This document shows positions 36,008 to 53,360 of a stretch of DNA of 64,000 nucleotides, piece after piece. The stretch covers positions 7,496,742 to 7,560,741 of the forward strand of contig NC_135565.1 of the NCBI RefSeq assembly GCF_964340395.1, given 5' to 3'. The DNA comes from Glandiceps talaboti (Eukaryota > Hemichordata > Enteropneusta > Spengelidae). Below the pieces are notes generated by a model that ran no database searches, was not told where the DNA came from, and saw only the letters and a program-made list of their open reading frames with translations. The translations under genes and the position numbers were made by a program. The first letter of the stretch is position 1, and each line of letters opens with the position of its first letter.

Positions 36008-39000
36008 CACATAATAAGTGCAACTCTAAGAGGTGCTGAATGAAAGTATACTCATTAGGTGGCCCAAGGCCATATTGGTGTTGTTAGGATTTTTCTTCAT
36101 TTTCCTTCTTCTTCTTTCTTATTCTGCTGTTGATTTTTGTTAAGCAAGAAGTAGAAAATGGTTGCCCGTAAACCTGTAAAACTTGGTAGGCTTATCGGGA
36201 CCATGAGTACTTGTGCACCTAATTTCTGGCTGGTCAGGTGACCTGGCCGCCATATTGGATTTCATGAAATTCTTAAAATGATTTCTTCTCTCTGCGCTTT
36301 TAATTTTGTCAATAAATTCGCGTGCAGTGTGTCCTTGGCCGCCATATTGGATTTTCGAAAAAAATAGCATTTTCCCTTTAAAAATGTTCTTCTCTCCAGA
36401 ATGAGCAGTTCACTTGGTGTGGTCGTTTGTGTATGGCATCATTTAAGTGATGTCTTTCAAGTGTGCGAAAAGTGTTGCAACTGGTTGACCATTATGGCGG
36501 CCATATTGGACTTTACAAAAAATTAAAAATGACATTTTCTCCAAAAGCAGTGTATTTTGGCAAATATAATCGAGTACTTGACAACTTTAAAACAGTGGTG
36601 GCCATATTGCATTTTACTCCAAATCATTTTTAAAATGTTCTCCTCTGAAACCAGTGTATAGATAACCTTACAATTTGGCATGTAGAAGGAAGACTACTCC
36701 AACCGCCATGTATCACATCATAGCCTACTTCGGGCCCACAAACGCTGCTTGCAGCTTTAATTGTCATGGCTGCTGTATCCGTATCCATTTGGATTAATCG
36801 ACCGAGCTGATAGCCAGAACTTCCAAAGACTAGATGAGCGCACACCTGACAACCCCAAGACCAACTTGGAAGTCTTCTCTCCACCATTTCATCGCCTAAT
36901 ATCCTGCTATGCTGTCCTAATATACTACTCTGAGACTATCTCCTCTTCTTACACCATCAATGACACGTAATTCACTGCATTTCACTGTTATGTTATTGGC
37001 AGTGGTGAGATGTGGCCTTATTGCATTTTCCTCCAAATAATTCTTTTCACTACATTCACTAGTAATTTTTATCGCGTTTGTGGTGTTTGAAGTCTTCTTT
37101 TTGTTACTTCAATTGCATTCATTTCACACCGTGGCAATTTGGCATCACCCCTTTCCTGTTTTAAAACACTAGATAACATATATGCATGTCTTATCCCCCA
37201 TTGTTTCGCATGACAAGAAAGGAAGTTTTTGTCAAATGAAAACATGCTTAAAATGGGTTTCTGGGACTTCAAAGTAAAATTTTTGAACCCTTTAATATTA
37301 CTGAAAATGCTTCGTGTTATAAATTCTACGTTTATACAGTAGACATTGTTATTTTTTGCACGAATGTTTACTATTCTGTATTATGGCGCCAGACAACATG
37401 CCTTGTCGTGCATTCATCCGAAAACACAATTTCTGACATGCCTTACAAGGTATTTGGCTGCACAAATGTATTTTATGTTCTTTATTAGAGTACGAGTGAC
37501 TTGTCACAGGGAACCTTGCATACCCCTGTAACAGTCACATACATGATAGAACAGGGTTGTGCACATAGCTGTAACAGCTCAGTGGAGCAATGGTAGCTGT
37601 ACTGTATCAGATGTACAATACCCTAGTAATAGCTCTGGCCAACACTAGTATAGGTGTAACATACCTCGCTTTAACAAAGATATGTAACTAGTGTACCAAC
37701 ATCAATGTAACATGGATGTTAAAAATAGCAATGCCGCATAGGTTTTTATAACATCCACATACCAAAGCTTTTTGCCAAAGCCAAGTACTAGCTATATGAG
37801 CATAGTTGTAACGTAGCTACCTCTCATAGCTGTGCACAAGCTATGTCAATATTGATGTAACAGCGGTATTTCCCACAGCCATGTACCAGTTTTGTGAGTA
37901 ACGATAGTCGGATATGAACAAAACGTTTGGTACAGCTGGGGTGGTATTCTGCCATAGCTGTCACATATATGTGCACAACTGTATGCTAGGTGTGCAGTAC
38001 ACGGCTATGGTACTGGGATATGCAAAACAGTCGTGGCACAGAGGGGGCATTCCACATCCATGCAACAGGCATATTTTTCACAACCATGTACAAGGGCTAT
38101 GGAAAATATACCCTGTAACGGGGATGTGAGGCATACAGCTGGTACATAGCAGTGATATTCTTCCAAACACTAGGATGTGGCCACATCCTAGCACTAAGAT
38201 GTGCACACTGTAGTGCTAGGATGCACATGAGTTCCCCTATGTATATCTCATATGTTCAAATATATGGCGTGACAAGCAGGAAGCCATGAAATAACGAATC
38301 ACCGATATCGAGATTTTGGTCATCAGAACCGGGACTTTTGTAGCTACAACACGTAAGAGGTAAAATTACTAAACAGTCGATTTATTTACAGCTAATAGTT
38401 GACCACTGTGCGTGTTAATTCATAAGGTACTGACATTCCTGATAAGCCCGGATTTCACCTATGTCCCTTCGCAGGATAGGGAAGGAGGTGAAAAATGTCA
38501 AAATCGAGTCAGAATTAAAATCTAGAACCGAATTACGTCTGTGAGCAGGGCTACACCATACTCACCTCTGGATATGCAGGATCCGTCGTCACGGCACAGT
38601 CTTGTAACAGTACCACGTTAGGTCTATGTAATAGGATTTATGCCCTTTATCTGTCATAATGTTGACACATTGTTTGACATGTACGGGATTAGCAGTCCTC
38701 TACCGGAGCTGATATTAAAGTTTGTGTAGCGGGTTATAACCAACTCCTTGTCTGAGTTGCTGCTGAGGTCTTATCAGTATTGGATAGTGTAAGACAAAGG
38801 GGGATTTAGAAGGTGTGAATTGGGTTGACCTTTGTAGTGCAAGTAAAACCAGTCCAGCAAAGTCAGAAACCATATGCCTGCACATGGAAGTATATGGGAA
38901 GCCTCCATGGTCTCAAGAATGAAATGCAAGAGGACCAAAATAGTTTGCCAAAATTACGAGGAGAACTTAATTACGGAGAAAAATAGTTGTGGCTAGTATT

Positions 39001-41460
39001 AAAAATAAGTCATACTACTGTACCATGAATGGAGTATGTAGTGACTGCACACACTCATGAAGGGCACAACTGTTACCATTCAAAAGAAAGGTAAACATTT
39101 AAAAAACGAATTTTACACATATCTTCATATGAGCTACACTATAACATAAGACACGTCTCGTTGTTCAGCCCAATCAGGGCTTGTGAATGTTGCATGGCTT
39201 ATTTGTTTCGCCGTGAACACTGCATGCTGTGTGTGTCCCCATCCGAATGTGTACAATTTTATCTCAGTATTATCATCACCTAGCCTGGCAAGGGGTGAGA
39301 CAGTGTGTACTTTATCTTAATCTAGTCTAGCAAGGGTGAGATGGACTAATCCTGCTATCCTGTGAACTTGTCGGGCATAAGTACAATAGACACCGGTGGA
39401 AAGATAAACAACGCGGCTCCGCCTTGTTGGTTATCTTTCCACTGGTGTCTATTGTATACGTATAATACTCAGGCCTTTGTTTGCCCTTGACTGATACCAT
39501 GCAGTGTGACTTTAAGGTGAGGTAAATTCAACATGCATGTCTGGAGGTCAACTGTTTTATCACACAATGAACGTTTACTTCTGTTGTTCATTAACTAGCC
39601 TTCCGCATTTGGGGACAAGGCTTGACTATGGTTTGATAAAATTTATGAGTCATAAATTAGCGTAAGTAGAAGGCACGAGCATACAAAAGACACATCTGTC
39701 TGAGTCTCAATTTCTCTCTTCTTTAACTTATTATATTACCCTATATAATCTCAAAGTAGCTAATCACGGGAGTAAACACGAATACGTGTGATGAACATTG
39801 CGTTTTTAAAATCTGCTCTACCTGCGTGTACAACATTTTTAATGAATGTATTGTCAGATACAACAACTTAGGTTTACTCCCTCAACAGTATTGCATCATC
39901 ACCTAAACATATCTTTGTAGCTCTATCCACGATAAATAAAAGCAAATTGAGTTTTGGGTCAGCACCCATGCAACAATCAGCGCCTAAATTTATCGACGAC
40001 CATGATTTCCAACTGTTTCTGCTCTTCTCACGGATGTTATCGACCACTGCTTAACATGCATGATGCCTAGAAATTGGTATTTTAAGTGAACAGATTGTGG
40101 TTGTCTGCTTAAAATATGATACTTTACTTACAACCAGTGTACTTTTAATAATATGTTGGCGGATGTATCCAAATTTAATTATTTGAAGTGTATTTAAGAC
40201 ATAGCCTAATAGCTAAAAAATGTTTATTATGCAAATGAGTTATTAAAACAATAAAGCAACAACACAAAGCTTTTTAGAACATGTACAGTTAGTAAGGTTT
40301 GAAGTGTGTACCAAATTATTGAATATTTAATATGCATATCGAATATAAAGCCTAATTAATGAAAATCATCAAATATGCAAATGATCGAGTCATTCAATCT
40401 ACAAGCTTGGTTTATCAAACTTTATGACATGTACTTTATTATCATCAATATATGTACCTTTTAGATTGAATTTGAAACGTTAATTCTTAAGATATAGCCT
40501 AATTACCGAAAATCATTAATTATGTAAATCGATCATTAATATTCATTGAATGTTTACAAAAACCTAATCTCTTTTAGTCATTACCCAAAAGCAATATATA
40601 CACAACATTGTGTTTAAATTGAACCAGCCGTATGGGCGAAGATAATTTACACAGACTGATAGACACATATATACATATACCCTCACACAGACACACATAC
40701 ATACACCCACACATAGACACACGCACGCACGCACTTTAAATCCCCAAATTAATAATTTTCCCTTACGGAATGTAAAAAGGGTTTCTTTTGCCCTTACGGT
40801 AGGCAGTCCATTTATATCTATTATGTAATCACAAAGAGTTTGATTGGTATGTTACCTGAGCGAAGTCTAATGTGATTGATTCTTAGGCGAGCAGGTGTGT
40901 AATACATGTACCTAGCATAGCTAGCATTGCTATTCAATAAGTTATCACTTCAGCGTTAGAGAGCACAGGTGGACTGTCAATCCATAAATCAATATCTCAT
41001 AGTCAAGTTACATGCACTATGCTACTTTTGCGAATGTAGTGTCCATATTGTTCACGGTTGGGTCTGTTTACACTGATCTTCAGGGTGAAATCTTTGACAC
41101 ATCAGTTTCTCCTGGTGAATGTTGTACCTTCTACTTTGATCAGGTGAATGACTTAAAGACAAGGACGTTGATTTCGGCCAACGTCATTTTCTACTGGGAT
41201 ATCAAACATGTCACGGCATAGGCATCATCTTCAAAATTCACCAAGCTAACTCGGGCTTTACAATAGCCAAGTTTAGGAACATTAATTTTAGTATTTCTTA
41301 AGTTTGTATCATTACATTTCATCGTTGGAAGGCCGCATAATTCCAGTGACCATTTCCCGTGGGTTTTGAGAAATATGTAAATTTCAAAAAAAAATAAGGT
41401 TAAGATTATGGTTTCACGGAGAAAGTAATTCAACGCCATGCATAGCTTTGATCGGCTGTG
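36008..41460. other. Spacer between array halves, no supported gene
   Basis: At 36060-36610 the string GGCCGCCATATTGG recurs about five times in changing contexts (a diverged repeat). At 37500-38150 there is loose repetition around CTGTAACAGC/ATGTACAA. At 40480-40790 lies a diverged plus-oriented member of the microsatellite-bearing family (GATATAGCCTAATTACCGAA, CCCTTACGGAATG). ORFs here are short and without motifs. Confidence 0.5.
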
Positions 41461-42059
41461 TCAGTTAAGGTGAATGATACTTAAAACCTTAGCGTATCCA
41501 AAATATTTCTCAACCTCCTTTTCTCACTGCACTGAGCCTTCCAAACCTCATAGAGGATTGTGAGTAGCTGTTGGCTAGCTTGGAAAGGTTCTTGCGAGTG
41601 CAAGGTTACTTTCAAGGAGTGAATCGTTTGAGTCAAGGGACGTTATCAGCTGTTACAACTTTTATAATCCTATTACAGTTGACATTGCAAACAGATTTAG
41701 AGATTGTCAACAACCCGATTTGCCTATTGATGAACTCGGGTTATCCGTAGTTTGGTTTTACCGAGGCGTTTCTGACATGCCATACGACATGGTTCGCGTT
41801 TCTTTCGTTTATTTCCTTTGAACAGATGTTGTACACAATGGAATGGAAGAAACGACCGCCATATTCGTATCCGTATCCTGCACTGACCAGAACAACTGTT
41901 TATGGGACTAAAATAGATAAAATAACACCAATGACATTCTGTCAAAAATGTACAGTTTTTCTGTGTTAATTTCTCAACAATATTTATCCACATACTGATC
42001 CACCCATTTAATAGCTGCTTTGATTGTTGTATTATGGCTATTAGAATATGTGTTTATTT

Positions 42060-42094
42060 TTACCTTCCTTAAAGGATGAAAAATCTGTGTATGT

Positions 42095-42141
<47 letters not shown>

Positions 42142-42330
42142 TACGTTTGTCTGTCTGTCTGTCTGTCTGTCTATCTGTCTGTTTGCCTGCCTGTGTCATC
42201 GTCTACTCTAAAACATAGCTGTGTCAATTCAAAGGAAATGTTGAATTGTGCACATGTTCCGTAGGGTGATGGCTAGAACTGATAAAGCTTTTATAAACAT
42301 TTGCATAATTTATGCATTGAATAATCCTCA
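42060..42330 (-). repeat. Microsatellite-bearing dispersed repeat, copy d
   Basis: ACCTTCCTTAAAGGATGAAAA, (TG)n and (TCTG)n at 42085-42185, then TCATCGTCTACTCTAAAA and TTTGCATAATTTATG. It is at the same place relative to copy 3 as copy a is to copy 1. Confidence 0.75.
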
Positions 42331-42961
42331 CATCAGAACAGCCTACAGCCACTGTGGCTTTTTGCAAAATAGCTGCTTCTCAAAACTCGATTTTTTGACA
42401 TCAGCCACATATTTCGCTTTGACAACATATTTTCTATGAATTTGCAAAGTATTAAAATTTCAACCAATAACAACATCTCTCAATATACAAAGATCAGCAA
42501 GACACAATTTTCATCACTTCTGACAAAACAAGTGATACTAGTATGTTATCGCTCAAAGTCTTCCACAACAATGACGGCATCCCTGCAAAATGACCCAGGT
42601 CAGCAACAAGGATTATCGAACGACCATGTGTTCTCACTTGTGTATTTTCCTTCACTCCACATGGTTGCTTGATTATCCCTATGAATATTCCAATAAAAAT
42701 AGTCGCTATTTTCTTGAAAAGTGCTCATCATACAACAACATAAAGGAAGCTCTAGTTACTTCACACTAGTTTTTGTTAACTACCGTCTGGAAAACTTAAA
42801 GTTTGAATGGATATTACTGATTGCTGCAAATAGCTGCAAATATCGTCAGCTGTGATTAACTTGGTTACAATCAAGGCACAAGATATATTGAACCAATGAA
42901 ATTTAAAGTAGTCTGTGCAATTTAATTCAACTGCAAACAACTCATCTGCTGTGATTTCCTT

Positions 42962-46166
<3,205 letters not shown>

Positions 46167-46264
46167 CGTCTACAAGCTGCTGAAAGGCAAGGGACAAATA
46201 TACATATTTACACATAATATACACATTGATATAAAAAACAGACACACGTACACACAGTGACACA

Positions 46265-46395
46265 AACACATACATACATACATACATACATACATACATA
46301 CATACATACATACATACATACATACATACATACACAAGCTCCCATCTCACAACATTCACTCCAAACCCCATATCTCACAACATTCACTCCAAACC

Positions 46396-46472
<77 letters not shown>
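46265..46472. repeat. (CATA)n and (TA)n tracts upstream of copy 3
   Basis: About 17 CATA units at 46266-46333, a short duplicated AACATTCACTCCAAACCCCAT segment, then TA repeats at 46400-46472. Confidence 0.96.
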
Positions 46473-46632
46473 GTGTGTGCATGTTAACAGGTGTACTGCA
46501 GATCAATACCACAGTGATTTTGAAATGATTGTTATAATTATTTCTGATCTTCAAGTGTGTGAAAATAATGTTGTTATCGTTACACCAATGGCCTCTGTTG
46601 TCGCGTAGAGTAAGAATCTAAATTTCCCTGTG

Positions 46633-49366
46633 CCTTGTCTTGTCTTGTCTTGTCCATTACTGTACAAAACGCCAGATGTGGCTATACACGTACAGTTCGT
46701 CATGCATCACACTTTCAATTTTTCCCTTATTCCACATTGAGATTGACTAGTGATTTAAAAACTGCCACATCTTTTGCTGCTTTTGTACTTGGTGGTAATG
46801 AGTTCCATAGAGGTATAGTACGTGGGTATAGTGAATAGTGATAACAATCTTTATTGGAGCGAATGGTATTGTAGTTTAACTTCTGTGTTTGACGGGTGTT
46901 GTGTTTGGTTTGGTTTTCTTGATGAAGGTGTTTTATATTTGTAGGGGTGATTCCGTGTGTTTCTTTGAAAATTGTGACGAGTCTTGACTTAGTTCTTCTA
47001 TTCTGTAGTGATTCCCAGTCTAGAGTTTTTAGTATGGCTGTGATGCTTGTTGTGCGTCTGTAGTCATTGGTAACGAATCTGGCTGCTCTCCTTTGTACTT
47101 TTTCAAGTTGTTCCTGATGAGTTTTCTGGTATGGATCCCAGATTGTACTACAGTACTCAAGTCTGGGTCGAACTAGTGTTTTGTAGGCTATTTCCTTTGT
47201 GTTCCTGGAGCAGTTCCAAAGGTTCCTTTTGAGTAAACCAAGTATGCTGTTTGCTTTGTTTGTGGTTTGGTGAATGTGCTGGGCCCATGAAAGGTTGCTT
47301 GATAGTTGTATTCCTAGGTATGGATGATGTTCTACTTTCTGAAGGATGTTATTGTTCATGTGATACTGGTATGGAGTGAACTTTTTCTTGTGTGTTACGT
47401 GCATAATGAAACATTTTGATGTGTTGAACTTCATTTGCCATCTTTTTTCCCAGTTGCATAGGGAGTTTATATCATTTTGTAGTATTTCAGTATCAGCTGG
47501 AGTATTGATTTCTCTGTACACAATGAGGTCATCTGCAAACAGTCTTACATGTGAATTAACATAATCAGGTAAGTCGTTAATGTATGTGAGGAACAGTAGA
47601 GGGCCAAGCACGGTCCCCTGGGGAACACCGGAGATGACTGCTGTATGAGATGAAGACTGTCCGTCGATGACTACTCTTTGATGACGTTTGGTGAGGAAGT
47701 TTTCTATCCATAGCTTGGTACTGGTTCTTACTCCAAAATGGTCAACTTTAGCAAGTAGTCGTTGGTGGGGGACCATATCGAAGGCCTTGCTAAAATCCAT
47801 TATACACAGGTCTACTTGCCCACGCTGGTCTAAGATTTTTGCAAGGTCATCAATCAAGCCTGTGAGTTGTGTTTCACATGAACGTCCACTTCTGAATCCG
47901 TGTTGTCTATCGCAGAGTATGGAGTACTTTTCGAAATGGTTCATTATGTTGCTATGTATAATATGTTCCAGTTGTTTACAAGCGATACTAGTGAGTGATA
48001 CCGGTCTATAGTTACTTGGAAGAGATCTCTCCCCTTTCTTGTGGATTGGTGAAACATTTGCATTTAACCAGTCTTTTGGTAGGGTTCCTGTTGATATTGA
48101 TTTCTGGTAGATTTTTTGTAATATGGGTGCAATACTTGTGGCGCATTCTTTGAGTATTCTTGCGGGTATGTTGTCCGGTCCTGATGCTTTGTTTACTTTC
48201 AGATTTTTGAGCAATTTTTCTATTCCTATAGTTGTGATTGTGATGTCTGGCATTTTTGGGATCTTGCTAATGCCTAAGTTTGGGATGCAGGTAAGATCTT
48301 CATTTGTGAAGACGGAGCAAAACTGATTATTTAGGATTTCAGCCTTTTCCTTTGCGCTAGATGCTATGCGGCCCATGCTGGACAGTGGCGAGACACCAAT
48401 GACATCTCTGCGGAGCGCTTTGATGTAGTTCCAGAATGGTTTGGTGTTATCTGTCTGGAGGCTTTGACCAATGGTATTTATGTGTTCTTGTCGCAGTTTT
48501 CTCATCTGTTTGTCGTTTCGTCTTCTTAGTTCTTTGAATTTGTCCCATAATATAAAGTTTCCGGTCTTTCTTGCTTTGTCATATAGTTTGCGTTTTTTCC
48601 TGATATTTCTTTTAAGAGTAGAATTTATCCATGGTACGTTTGGTTTAGATGAAGTTATTTTTGAAGGTATATCTTTGCGGAATACATTGAAGTTTGCAGG
48701 AAAGATTTCACCACTATTAATGTCACTATGAAGCCAAGATTCAGTTCCAACAACTATATCTGGGTCTTCTTCCTGTAGGAGGTACTGAAAACCAGCAAGT
48801 TTTGCGCGTACACTCTGGCAATTTACATTGATGATTTTGAGGGGATGTATTTTGGATTTTGCCTTACGAGGCTTTGGTTTATTTACTTTGGTCGTCTTTG
48901 TAGTTGTGGTTCTATTGGTTGGGCTAGATGTCTTGATTGGGTTTATATTGCTTAGATCTGATGGTAGACTGTCAATGGTATCATCTTCACTGATGTCAGA
49001 TAATGTATCAAAGCTATTCATGGTTTCTATATCACACATATCAATGAAGTATGAAGAGTGAAAGTTCGGTAGGCCACAGTCACAGCAGAGCCAAGTATAG
49101 GATGGGTGTGCAGTAAGGGTGTTGTACACTTCATCATTCATACTGAGACAGTATTTATGAAACCAGTTGTCACATTGTTCACACTGGATGCATTCTTGTC
49201 CCCATCTGGCAGCGGATTTGCATATTTGGCATGGATATTTCAATTTATAAGACTTGGGTCCTGGGTGTGGGTTTATGTCCCCAGCAAGTAGCAATAACAG
49301 AGATAATCTTGTACTACGGTTAAGTTTGTGTATAGTAAAATATCTTAAATAACGATTACTATTTGT
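46633..49366 (-). mobile_element. LINE (CR1/L2-like, Jockey superfamily), 5' truncated, endonuclease mostly deleted
   Basis: One minus-strand frame is open from the left insertion edge (about 49366) to a stop at 46727; no ATG opens it. In order: LLLLLAGDINPHPGP, a PHD-type zinc finger (CQIC, CEQCDNWFHKYC, WLCCDC), the start of an apurinic endonuclease (INVNCQSVRAKL, GTESWL), then a jump into a basic linker, so most of the endonuclease is missing. The reverse transcriptase follows: NYRPVSLTS, MDFSKAFDMVPH, SGVPQGTVLGPLLF, FADD (for the usual YADD), and a C-terminal RRAARFV region. The 3' tail is a short (GACAA)n at 46633-46655. The empty site is seen at 27.03 kb (CCCTGTGC then TATAT), so insertion came after unit duplication. 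The open frame suggests it is young, but it cannot retrotranspose alone without its endonuclease. Confidence 0.85.
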
Positions 49367-49577
49367 GACTTGTGCTATATGAAAGTTTCATGTGCTATAT
49401 GAAAGTAACCACCGGGAACGTCTTTATCCGAACAGGGTGCGCCTTTACGCAAGAGAAGATTTCGTTATATGTCTACAGATTTGCCTTAATTCATCAAGAC
49501 TTTTCATGAACTTATATTAGTTCACCATAACTAATAACAAACTTCTCTTGATTAATTACGACTGTTTACAAACATAC

Positions 49578-49637
49578 CTAAGTTCTTCAAGACTATTTAT
49601 AAACTTGATATTACTTGGACACTTGTTACACAGAACC
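49578..49637 (-). pseudogene. Orphan ST8Sia-like exon 2, between units 3 and 4
   Basis: The twin of 27197-27256: VLCNKCPSNIKFINSLEELR, with acceptor ttttcag and donor gtatgt. It lies upstream of the copy 3 start codon, separated from it by the LINE. The intact frame in both twins is worth noting for a supposed relic. Confidence 0.65.
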
Positions 49638-49949
49638 CTGAAAACATAATACAGTAAGATAATTGAATGAAAACAATTAAACATGTTTAACTTGAAGGAC
49701 TTGAAGGTTGACGTAAATGCTAACTTTCAAAAGAAAGTGTTGTTGCCACTTCGAAGCTCACATATGACCAGCTTTAAACTGAATGCCTTCCATAAGGGCA
49801 AAGTTTTGAGATTGTCATTCCTACAGACAATTGTTGGAATAATAATAATAAAGTACTAAATAAAAAGAACAGTAACTGCAATGATAAGTAGATTGATTTG
49901 TTGAGAATGTGATTTAAAAACAAAAATCACATCATTGCATCACATTAGA

Positions 49950-50700
49950 CAACATTTCCTGACAAGAAACTATTTTTTTCCTTTTTAGTGGCCTACCAAA
50001 ATATGCCAATAACTTATTAAAACTAAAAGCTACATCAATAATATTTCAGGACAAGTGCGCTTTGGTATCGCAAATGTATGTATCAATTTATATTGAATTT
50101 GAAGAGTGCATTCTTCAGATATAGCTCAAAAACCGAAAACCATTAATTATGTAAATTTCTTGTTAATATTTATGGGATGTTTACCGAAACCCAATCAGTT
50201 CTTGTCGCTACCCTACGGAACACATGCAACAAATTTCGTTTGAATTGATGAAATCGTTTTTTTAGAAAATTGATAAAGTCGCACTTTAGACAACATTTCC
50301 TGACCACGAACTATTTTCTCCTTTTTTGTGGCCTGCCAAAAATATGCCAACAACTCATTACAACTAAAAGCTACATTCGTAATATTTTCAGGACAGGTGC
50401 GCTGTGATATCGCAAATGTATGTACTAAGTTATAATGAATTTAAAGTGTGTATTCTTGAGATATAGCCTAATTCCCGAAAACCATTAATTACGTAATTTG
50501 CTCATTAATATTCACGGGATGTTTACCAAAATCTAGTGAGTTCTTCCCATTACCCAACGAAACATGTGTACAAAATTTTGTTTGAATTGAGCCAGTCGTT
50601 TTGGAGAAAACGATGACACAGACAGACAGACACACACACACACACACAAACACAGATTTCCACCCACTAATACATCCCTTCCTTACGGAAGAGAAAATGG
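49950..50700 (+). repeat. Microsatellite-bearing dispersed repeat, copy e (two tandem segments)
   Basis: Near-identical to 27850-28630, with (CAGA)/(CA)n at 50617-50655 and the CCTTCCTTACGGAAG hairpin at about 50680. Confidence 0.75.
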
Positions 50701-52905
50701 CAGTTGTTTTTTTCTCTTATTTTTAGCATTATGTCGAGATCCAAAGTGTGTCATAATTTTCTATCAAGAAAATGATAGTTTGAATGATATTAACTCGGGG
50801 ATTCGGCCCGGGCTTACAGTTATGATGAGATGAGCTATCAGATCCAGTGAGACTGGATACACAGGCTTCACATTAAAATGGCCATATGGATGAGGAATGA
50901 GTATTTATTTTTAAATTTAATTTAATTTATAAAACATTTTTATGACATGTGGCGCCCTCCTTGAACGATCAATATGAAACATAGACCAAGTCTGTGTTTG
51001 TAGCTCAATAAAGTGCAAAAAGCTAAACAAATGTATAAAAAGGTGTGTTACCGTACGTACAATAACGCAAAATATCAAACATGGTATACATGTATTAGTT
51101 TTTTGCAATTTTAATTTTTGGGCTACAAACACAGACTTTGTCTATTTTGTTTGACATTGATCTTTCAAGGAGGACGCCATGATAAAATTGTTCAATAAAT
51201 TAAAAATCCAATATAAATACTTAATCAATCCTCATCCACGGCCACTTTAAGAAGAACATAATGATTACATAGGTAGAAGAGACTGATTTCTCACTGGAGA
51301 AGTGTTTCTGTGGTCACTGTAAAGTTGGATATTTTGAATGTGTTAACATTATACAATCTACCAAGACATTGCAACTACTATTTGCCTCACTAACCAACAA
51401 GATAGACACTTGGCCAGTCCCTAAATACAAACAGTATAGAGTCACGGTCGGTTGACTTGAGGAATGTTTAATGTTTATCGATCGCAATGATATGAATGCA
51501 CTTAGAACACAGTATGTATTCGTTTGTATTGAAATCAAATGTCCACATGGGTGTACAGCGACCAATGTGTTAGGCCTGCCTGAAGTCGATCATTTGAGTT
51601 ACTCCACACCCCTGTGCCATACAAGCAACTTACCGAAACTTATATTTTTCTCCGAATTAATTATTTGCGAAATATCCAAAATAAAAAACAACCAAAAAAC
51701 CCATATATATATATGAAAATTTCTAGTTTATCGAAAAATAAATCAAAATAAATCAAATAAAACAACAATAATCTCAAATAAATGAAAACTTGTTAGAATT
51801 AAATAATGTTAACATGAAATAAAAATGTTGATTATATCGAAAAACTACACATAAATGGTTAGAATTAGTTTGTAACTGCCAAAAATACAAAATACTACAG
51901 CGAGAATAAGAATAATACTTTTACAATTGGCTGGAACGGCTTACCATAATCAGGTGTCTACTGAATGCCGACAATTATACATTTTCACCGCGAATTCTGG
52001 CAACCAGTATTGAAAAAAATACAGTCAAGATACAGGAAAACTCGAATTCACCCATACTTTACCCAACCTTTACCCTACCTGTTACCCACCTAACCACCAT
52101 CTCTTCATAGTGGAAGTACGGGACGCAGTACCACTTTTGACTGTCTACAGCCGCCAGGGGAGAGGTCACCGGGGTAAATTAAGTCAAAGGTGGAACCTTT
52201 GTCACAATACTCACCACATTTACACGTCCTCTATCTGCTCAAGGTTTACTCCAGTGACAAGACATGGTCAAATATGACTTTTCGTATAGTGAATACTAGC
52301 AATGGGTCGGTTGGTCATTGTTGTGTGAAACTTGGTTTCTCTAATTTCGCCCTTTAGAATATTTAGTTATCTTACCAAGCTGTGGGACGGCCGAGTTTGT
52401 TCCAGTTTCACAAATCGTGTAGGAACCTAATAATTATCAGCATTAATCCTCAACTTGACGTCGTGAGTCGGCAAGTAGCTTCAAAGACGGTTGTAAAGCC
52501 TCCTGGCATCTACCCAAAGATGGTTAAGTATATCTTCGAAGTCTTCGAAAGTCCCAAAGACGTTCAAGTAAACTAAAGTACTATATCACAGTGCATTCAC
52601 TTTCCTTCTTGTTTGCCGACTTCGTCTGAGCATGACCCGAGTGTTTATAGTGCTCACACTTTCATCGTTGAGGGCGGTGCCTGTTGGTACGTACCCAATT
52701 TCAACAGGCATGCACGCGATGTGACCGGGAATTCGATTTACACACCAGTGTGCAGAATAAATCGATCAAACGGTCATTAGCGATCGGTACTTTAGTATTA
52801 GCAGATCGTCGAAGAGTCTGCGAAGAGTGTTGTCAACCAGACAGGTAAAATTGTCATAATATTTTCGAATTGGAAGCAATGTGAACATATATTATCTTTC
52901 AACAG
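50701..52905. other. Duplicated spacer of the array, no supported gene
   Basis: Second copy of 28.6-30.5 kb. At 52040-52290 it carries an inverted piece of the flank seen at 26.2-26.3 kb (GGTAAATTAAGTCAAAGGTGG), absent from the first copy. Confidence 0.5.
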
Positions 52906-53099
52906 CTGTTAAAGTGAATGATACTTAAAACCTTAACGTATCCAAAAATATTACCCAACCTCCTTTTCCCTCTGCACTGAGTAAGCCATTTTTTTCTGTG
53001 TTAATTTCTCCACAATGTTTATCCACATACTGATCCATCCATCCAACTGCTTTGGCTATTGTCTTTGGCCACTGTGCTTCGGCTAAGGATGTATGTGTT

Positions 53100-53129
53100 G
53101 ATTTTTGCCTTCCGTAAGGGATGAAACAA

Positions 53130-53201
<72 letters not shown>

Positions 53202-53360
53202 TCGTGCCTGTCTGTCTCATCGTCTTCTCAAAAATAGGTGAGACACTTCAAAACAAAATTGCGTGCACATCTTCCGTAGGGTGATGGCTAGAACTGATTA
53301 GGCTTTTATAAACACAAATGAATATCAATGAATGATTTGCATAATTAATGAGTTTGGTAA
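53100..53360 (-). repeat. Microsatellite-bearing dispersed repeat, copy f
   Basis: GCCTTCCGTAAGGGATGAAA, (TG)n and (TCTG)n at 53131-53200, TCATCGTCTTCTCAAAAATAG, TTTGCATAATTAATGAG. It matches copy c. Confidence 0.75.

Noticed and set aside
36060-36610. Recurrent GGCCGCCATATTGG as CArG/SRE boxes or a YY1 site cluster
   Set aside because: CCATATTGG is one base short of a CArG box. The YY1 resemblance is real, but the strings sit in diverged repeat sequence with no gene nearby.
46635-49291. Plus-strand ORFs inside the LINE
   Set aside because: Antisense shadows of the reverse transcriptase frame.
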